Shown here in pieces: positions 33,657 through 38,049 of a stretch of DNA of 38,049 nucleotides (positions within the stretch are counted from its first letter, which is position 1; each line of letters opens with the position of its first letter). The translations under genes were made by a program, and so were the position numbers. The stretch is from Microscillaceae bacterium (GTDB taxonomy: Bacteria; Bacteroidota; Bacteroidia; Cytophagales; Microscillaceae), in NCBI GenBank assembly GCA_025455045.1, contig JALONJ010000011.1, forward strand, positions 1-38,049, read 5' to 3'. The notes beneath the pieces were generated by a model, which did not search any database, was not told the DNA's origin, and worked only from the letters and a program-made list of their open reading frames with translations.

Positions 33657-35756
33657 ATGCCCAAAGATAAATTTTATCAAACAATTTTAGAAAATGCTTT
33701 CGATGGTGTGCATATTATTGATAATCAAGGGCTTATCTTGTATGTAAGCCCCAATGGGGCAAATATATTGGGTTATACTCCTGAGGAGGCTTTGGGCAAA
33801 AACTCACTCGATTTTGTGTGGCACAAAGACAAACCAACTATCTTGCACGCCTATCAACATTTTATTCAAACCCAACAAACTTCGCTTACTCTTGAAGCTC
33901 ATTTTTTGCATCGCTCGGGCAAACTGCTGTATATTGAGGCACGGGCTTATAATCTTTTGCAAAACCCAGAGATTCAGGGGATTGTGATTAATTTTCGAGA
34001 TATTAGCGAGCGCAAACTTGCCGAAGCAAACCAAGCCGAAATTCTCGCCAATATCCGAGCCATTTTGGACAATACCCAACATACTTTTTTTTTGATTGAT
34101 GTATCGGGCAAAGTTTTGCATTATAACCAAATTGCCGAAGATATGGCTTGGCACAAACTTGGGAAAAAATTATATGTAGGTATGTCGTTTGACGAATGTT
34201 TGGCGGAGTCAAAACAAGCCCAAGGGATAGAGGCTTGGCAACGAAGTATAGCCGGAGAGGTAGTGAGCTACGAAGCCGAAATCGAATACCCGAATGGTGA
34301 AAAATACTGCTATGAAGTGCTTTATTCGCCCATCAAAAATCAAGACAAAGTATGGGCGGTGGCTTTTTCCTCCATTGATATTAGTGAGCGCAAGTTCATA
34401 GAGCGTAAACTACACGAAAGCGAAAAACTCTACCGCGTGATTGCCGAAAACTCGCCCAAATCGAGTATCAATATTTTGGACCAAGAACTCAATATTCTCT
34501 TTACCGAAGGGCAAGTGTATGATTATTTGTCTATCAATCCCGAAGATTTTATTGGTAAAAATATTAGTGATTTCTTTCCCCCCCATATAATTGAGTACTT
34601 TAAAAGCCATTTGTTGCCGTCTTTTGCCGGTGAAGTACAAGTTTTTGAATATAAAAATCGCTTGGGTTATTTTTTGGCAACCTCCCTGCCTTTGCCAAAT
34701 GAAGCGGGCATAATCGATAGAATTTTGTTGATTTTTCAAGACATCAGCGACCTCAAAGCCAATGAAAAAGAATTGCAAACTCTTAATAATCAGTTGCTTG
34801 CCCAAACCGCAAAGTTGTCGCAGCAAAAAAACGAGCTAACCGAAGCAAACCTTAAACTCATAGAGCAACAAGAGTATTTGGCAAAATTGTTTCAAGAATT
34901 GCAAATACTCAATCAGCAATTGACGATTCGCAACCAAGAACTTTTTTTCAAAGAAGAAGAACTCGCCTCTGCCAACGAAGAACTGATTTCGCAACAAGAT
35001 GACCTCAAAATCATCAATGAACAGCTCCTCAATCACCAAGCTGAGTTGGAAATTACGCTACAAGAACTTTCGGACCGAAACTTTGAGCTTGACCAAATTG
35101 TCTATCGTACTTCACACGATATACGCTCGCCTTTGGCTTCGGTATTGGGGCTTATCAATGTAATGAAACTCGAGGGCATACCCACCGTTTTGGAAGACTA
35201 TGTCCATCGGATTGAGACCAGTATTCAAAAATTAGAAAGATTTGCCAACTCGATGCTCGACTTTGCCAAAGTAAGCCGAAGTGATAAAAAAAGCGATGTA
35301 ATTGATTTTGAAGAAGTGATTGAAAAATTTTGGGAGGATTTTCGCTACCTACCCAATTTTGACAAAATCCAGCGACAAGTCGAAATCAAAAAATTTGATG
35401 ATTTGCCCTTTGCCAGCGATTTGTTTAGAATTGAAATTATTTTTCGCAATTTGATAAGCAATGCCATCAAATATGCCAATCCGATGCAAGAGTTGAGTTT
35501 TTTAAAGATCCAAATTATGATTCAAAATCGTATTGCCGAAATTGAGATACAAGACAATGGCATAGGAATCAAACAAGAATATTTGGACAAGGTGTTTGAT
35601 ATGTTTTTTCGAGCTACCGAAAAATCGGAAGGTACAGGTCTGGGTTTGTATATTGTGAAGCAAACGGTGGACAAATTGAACGGCACGATTCACATTCAAA
35701 GTACTTTTGGCGAAGGTACTCACATACAATTAAGTTTACCGAGTTATCAGTCTTAA
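33657..35756 (+). CDS. Soluble PAS-domain sensor histidine kinase
   Basis: A 699-residue protein without transmembrane segments. Three PAS domains occupy about 1-120, 130-248 and 252-368; the RDISERK, IDISERK and QDISDLK ends mark their boundaries. A coiled coil (about 368-475) leads to the HisKA domain with phosphorylated His487 (SHDIRSPLASVLGL), then the HATPase domain with N box Asn602 (NLISNAIKYAN), DNGIGI (633-638) and GTGLGLYIVK (659-668). It therefore senses a cytoplasmic signal and should phosphorylate a response regulator, but none is adjacent. A TGATAATCA core lies in codons for Ile-Asp-Asn-Gln at residues 21-24. Confidence 0.94.
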   Translation: MPKDKFYQTILENAFDGVHIIDNQGLILYVSPNGANILGYTPEEALGKNSLDFVWHKDKPTILHAYQHFIQTQQTSLTLEAHFLHRSGKLLYIEARAYNLLQNPEIQGIVINFRDISERKLAEANQAEILANIRAILDNTQHTFFLIDVSGKVLHYNQIAEDMAWHKLGKKLYVGMSFDECLAESKQAQGIEAWQRSIAGEVVSYEAEIEYPNGEKYCYEVLYSPIKNQDKVWAVAFSSIDISERKFIERKLHESEKLYRVIAENSPKSSINILDQELNILFTEGQVYDYLSINPEDFIGKNISDFFPPHIIEYFKSHLLPSFAGEVQVFEYKNRLGYFLATSLPLPNEAGIIDRILLIFQDISDLKANEKELQTLNNQLLAQTAKLSQQKNELTEANLKLIEQQEYLAKLFQELQILNQQLTIRNQELFFKEEELASANEELISQQDDLKIINEQLLNHQAELEITLQELSDRNFELDQIVYRTSHDIRSPLASVLGLINVMKLEGIPTVLEDYVHRIETSIQKLERFANSMLDFAKVSRSDKKSDVIDFEEVIEKFWEDFRYLPNFDKIQRQVEIKKFDDLPFASDLFRIEIIFRNLISNAIKYANPMQELSFLKIQIMIQNRIAEIEIQDNGIGIKQEYLDKVFDMFFRATEKSEGTGLGLYIVKQTVDKLNGTIHIQSTFGEGTHIQLSLPSYQS

Positions 35757-35783
35757 ATTTTGTTGCTATTTTTTACAAATAAT

Positions 35784-35792
35784 TGATAATCA
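35784..35792. repeat. Family A palindrome between convergent kinase and lipoprotein genes
   Basis: Core TGATAATCA with arms CAAATAAT and CAATGAGTTATA; it starts about 15 bp after the kinase stop codon and is the only structure in this 115-bp convergent space. Confidence 0.8.
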
Positions 35793-35871
35793 ATGAGTTA
35801 TAATTTATCCAAAAGCCAAAAAAGCCCACAAAATTCTTGGCAAGATGACAGGCGGTCGACAGCCGATTTGT

Positions 35872-37416
35872 TTACTCAATTTTTTGCAACATATCGCGCA
35901 AGTCTTCCAAAATAGCCTTCATCAAATCGGTTTGGATTTGATATTTGGCTTCTCTTGCCAATTCAGTATCGGTTTTGATGGCTCTGGACTTCGCAAAGAG
36001 GCTTCGCCATTGGGTATCAACTGAGGGGCGATAGCTAGGGTTGGTTTGGGGATTATAAGCTAGTTTTTGTAAAGTTAAATCATTCAAATTGACATTGCTT
36101 GTCAATTCGTTGTAACTGACTTGGTCATTGGCTTCGCCTTTGAAAGAGCGCGGGGGGCGATTGGGGCTTAAATTGCCTTTGCCCCGAAACGAGTACGTAG
36201 CGCGGCAAGTAGCCGTTTTGCGCTCCTCAACTTCCTCATACACTACTTCATCTTCGGCAAAATATTTACGAACTTTCACCACCGTATTGCTGTCTTGGCG
36301 TTGTTCGGTCTCATAACTTTTGATTCTATAAGCCACTCGGCGATTGCGTTGCGCGTTTTGATTAGATACTTGATAGCGAAAGTCGGGCAAAACTCGATAA
36401 TTGGCATCAGGATATGAGCCTACCAATTGCATAAAAGGGTCGTTGATTTGGGTGCGAATATCTTTTTGGAGCAATTGCCCAAACTCGTCATCGGAAGTCT
36501 CGACAAATATTTTGACTTTGCCCAAGCGAATACAGTCCTCCATTTCTTCTTGCAATGCCGGGTAGCGTTGTAAGCCACCTCTATCCAACACCAATTTAAA
36601 ATATCGAAATGCCCCTCTGAATTTGTAAGCCAGTTTGGTCTGTTGCGCCGTTTCAAAATACTGGTCGGTTACTTTGTCGTAACAAATATGGCTCAAACTA
36701 TCAGCATTCTTATAATTCTCGACCCAATGCAAGGCGTTTTTAAAATTGTCATAAGCCTCCTGAAAGTGCTGGGCTTCGGCAAAAAGTTGTTGTCCGCGTT
36801 GGTAGTATTGCTCGGCTAAATTTTCTTTGATAACTTGAATATAATTGATACTTTCTTTGTAATCGGTTTGGCGTGCCTCTACCAACTTAAATTTATCGTA
36901 AGCATTTTCCAATTGCCCGGCTTGATATGTATCCACGGCTTCTTGATACATAGCCTCCGTAACGGCTTCAAACATATCGAGCAGGTAAGCCTCATCGCCC
37001 GACTGCCAAACGCGCCAATTGGCAGCTTGATTATTCAATTTGCTTTGAAAACTACTCACCATTTGCTCGCTCAAACCCTTGGCAAGGCTACACTCGGCAT
37101 AGGCTTTCTCAAACTCCTGCCGAGTGCGGGCTTGGCTGCCGATTTGTCGCGCCTGCCCCATATATTGGGCAATACATTGTTGTCCAAAGTCGTTTACAGT
37201 ATTTATCAATGCTTCTATTTGTTGATTGTCGGTTTTGCGATTGACTTTTACCGATTTCAGCTCTTGCACGGCTTCACAAGGTTTGCCTTGTTGGGCAAGT
37301 TCATTGGCACGACCAAAAATTTTGTCGGTAGATTTGCAAGCCCCGACCAGCCCGACCACCAGCCCAACGAGGCAATAATAAAAGGGTAAATAAAAATTTG
37401 ATTTTTTGTAAATCAT
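35872..37416 (-). CDS. Lipoprotein with TPR-like helical repeats, function unknown
   Basis: A 514-residue protein with a lipoprotein signal: hydrophobic stretch 9-26 and lipobox VGAC with Cys27. Residues about 30-300 are helical, with TPR-like signatures (for example YYQRGQQLFAEAQHFQEAYDNFKNALHW). The C-terminal 200 residues are charged and beta-rich (KVKIFVETSDDEFGQLLQKD, then YRVLPDFRYQV) and contain no motif I recognise. Location is presumably a membrane leaflet facing the periplasm. The ATG directly abuts a family A core (37417-37425), so the palindrome supplies the start codon and its context. Confidence 0.85.
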   Translation of the reverse strand: MIYKKSNFYLPFYYCLVGLVVGLVGACKSTDKIFGRANELAQQGKPCEAVQELKSVKVNRKTDNQQIEALINTVNDFGQQCIAQYMGQARQIGSQARTRQEFEKAYAECSLAKGLSEQMVSSFQSKLNNQAANWRVWQSGDEAYLLDMFEAVTEAMYQEAVDTYQAGQLENAYDKFKLVEARQTDYKESINYIQVIKENLAEQYYQRGQQLFAEAQHFQEAYDNFKNALHWVENYKNADSLSHICYDKVTDQYFETAQQTKLAYKFRGAFRYFKLVLDRGGLQRYPALQEEMEDCIRLGKVKIFVETSDDEFGQLLQKDIRTQINDPFMQLVGSYPDANYRVLPDFRYQVSNQNAQRNRRVAYRIKSYETEQRQDSNTVVKVRKYFAEDEVVYEEVEERKTATCRATYSFRGKGNLSPNRPPRSFKGEANDQVSYNELTSNVNLNDLTLQKLAYNPQTNPSYRPSVDTQWRSLFAKSRAIKTDTELAREAKYQIQTDLMKAILEDLRDMLQKIE

Positions 37417-38049
37417 TGATAATCAGCATTTTATATTTTTTATAAATCAATCCGACAATCCAAATAACTAGCCTAATTGAGCCGATAACTTTCGCTTGCA
37501 TATTCCAATCAATTGCGCAAGAATAATATGAATTTTTGGTTGATAATCAGTTTTTTTCGTAAAAAAAATTACAATATTTTTTTATTCTTCCGACTTCTAC
37601 GCCGTTGCTTGTGTCCTCACAAGCAACTATTGCAAACAAATGCGCTAAAAGTACAGCAGAACCAAAAAAATGTTTCTACCAAGACTCAAAACTATTCACT
37701 TCGAAACCGCGTTATCAATTCGAGATTTTATTCCTGATTTCAATTTTTTCAATATTTCCCAAATTTGCGCAACTCCATTGTTTGGGGAAACTTTTTAAAT
37801 TTATGAATTTTCGTGCCTTTTCAGAAAAATTGTAACGCAGGCTTCCAGCCTGCGCGCGTAAGCGAGTTTAGGCTTAGAATAAAGCTAGAATTTCCTAAAA
37901 ATGAGCAAAGAACTACTTAATGGATTTTTGAATTTTTGAACTTTCAATTTTTGGTTCTTCACCACTTTTCAGGAATTGCCGAAGGCAATTCCATTGAATT
38001 CTGAAAAGCTCTCGCTTTTCAGTGATTCTGAACATTACCAAGCAAAATG
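37417..38049. repeat. Right-edge intergenic region
   Basis: No gene is supported; short overlapping frames at 37513-37835 look random. Family A cores at 37417-37425 and 37541-37549, family B in reverse (37813-37913), and two perfect 9-bp hairpins in succession: GGAATTGCC-GAA-GGCAATTCC (37972-37992) and CTGAAAAGC-TCTC-GCTTTTCAG (38001-38022). The last two follow a sequence like the family B end (TTCTTCACCACTTTTCAGG). Confidence 0.6.
37813..37913 (-). repeat. Family B dispersed repeat, copy 6 (reverse)
   Basis: On the minus strand it starts GTTCTTTGCTCATTTTTAGG, runs through GCGCGCAGGCTGGAAGCCTG, and ends GTTACAATTTTTCTGAAAAG. The loop differs (GGA instead of AGAC) while the stem is kept. Confidence 0.72.

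Noticed and set aside
2323-37549. Family A core as an FNR/CRP-type operator
   Set aside because: FNR and CRP sites have half-sites separated by 4-6 bp (TTGAT-N4-ATCAA for FNR). Here the half-sites are 1 bp apart, and copies also lie in convergent regions with no promoter.
37513-37835. Two overlapping forward frames of 74 and 76 codons
   Set aside because: They overlap in different frames, contain repeat sequence, and show no domain or sensible composition.
1-38049. tRNA, rRNA, tmRNA or RNase P RNA genes
   Set aside because: I looked for T-loop, CCA-end and conserved core motifs and found no convincing candidate; a covariance-model search would settle it.

Overview
The window comes from an AT-rich genome of the phylum Bacteroidota, probably a Cytophagales-like gliding or environmental lineage; I cannot name the genus from sequence alone. 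The clearest signs are a giant secreted protein with a type B gliding-motility/type IX secretion C-terminal domain, a PorP/SprF-family partner gene directly behind it, promoters of the Bacteroidota TTG/TAnnTTTG type, and secreted proteins with 'AQ' signal-peptide ends.

Coding content is mostly single genes or pairs. From the left: a three-domain ferredoxin-type reductase (PaaE-like), a PaaI-like hotdog thioesterase, a TPR protein, a secreted esterase, an ALDH8-type (2-aminomuconate/2-hydroxymuconate semialdehyde) dehydrogenase, a class I ribonucleotide reductase beta subunit, a secreted two-repeat protein, a membrane-anchored coiled-coil protein, a mannose-6-phosphate-isomerase-type cupin divergent from a Wzt-like ABC ATPase that is translationally coupled to a SAM methyltransferase, and an M28 peptidase. 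Then come the 1889-residue adhesin-like T9SS cargo with its PorP/SprF-OmpA partner, a secreted seven-repeat FG-GAP propeller protein, an M16 peptidase, a SAM methyltransferase, a SiaB-like kinase, an AT-hook-like coiled-coil protein, a soluble three-PAS histidine kinase and a TPR-like lipoprotein. No rRNA, tRNA, CRISPR array or transposase gene was recognised.

The unusual part is the non-coding DNA. Intergenic spaces are long (up to 1.2 kb) and packed with small repeat families. Family A is a short AT-rich palindrome with core TGATWATCA; I count about 35 exact cores in 38 kb, most of them intergenic, with arms that vary together. Some copies carry a 19-20 bp GC-rich hairpin inserted at their exact centre, and a duplicated block in the same window supplies the matching uninserted site. 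Other copies lie inside signal-peptide codons or touch a start codon. There are also two well-formed miniature transposable elements with terminal inverted repeats and target duplications (a 112-bp family with two copies and an 88-bp single copy), a family of about 108 bp with six copies, a 74-bp perfect palindrome with no spacer, and two oppositely oriented arrays of 7-bp repeats, one of which lies just upstream of the aldehyde dehydrogenase gene.

The genes do not form one large operon. The functional units I can defend are the T9SS cargo plus PorP/SprF-OmpA pair, the Wzt-like ATPase plus methyltransferase pair (with the nearby cupin probably also in surface-sugar metabolism), and possibly the signalling genes near 32-36 kb. 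The best candidates for something undescribed are the family A palindromes with their hairpin-cap variant, and the heptad arrays.
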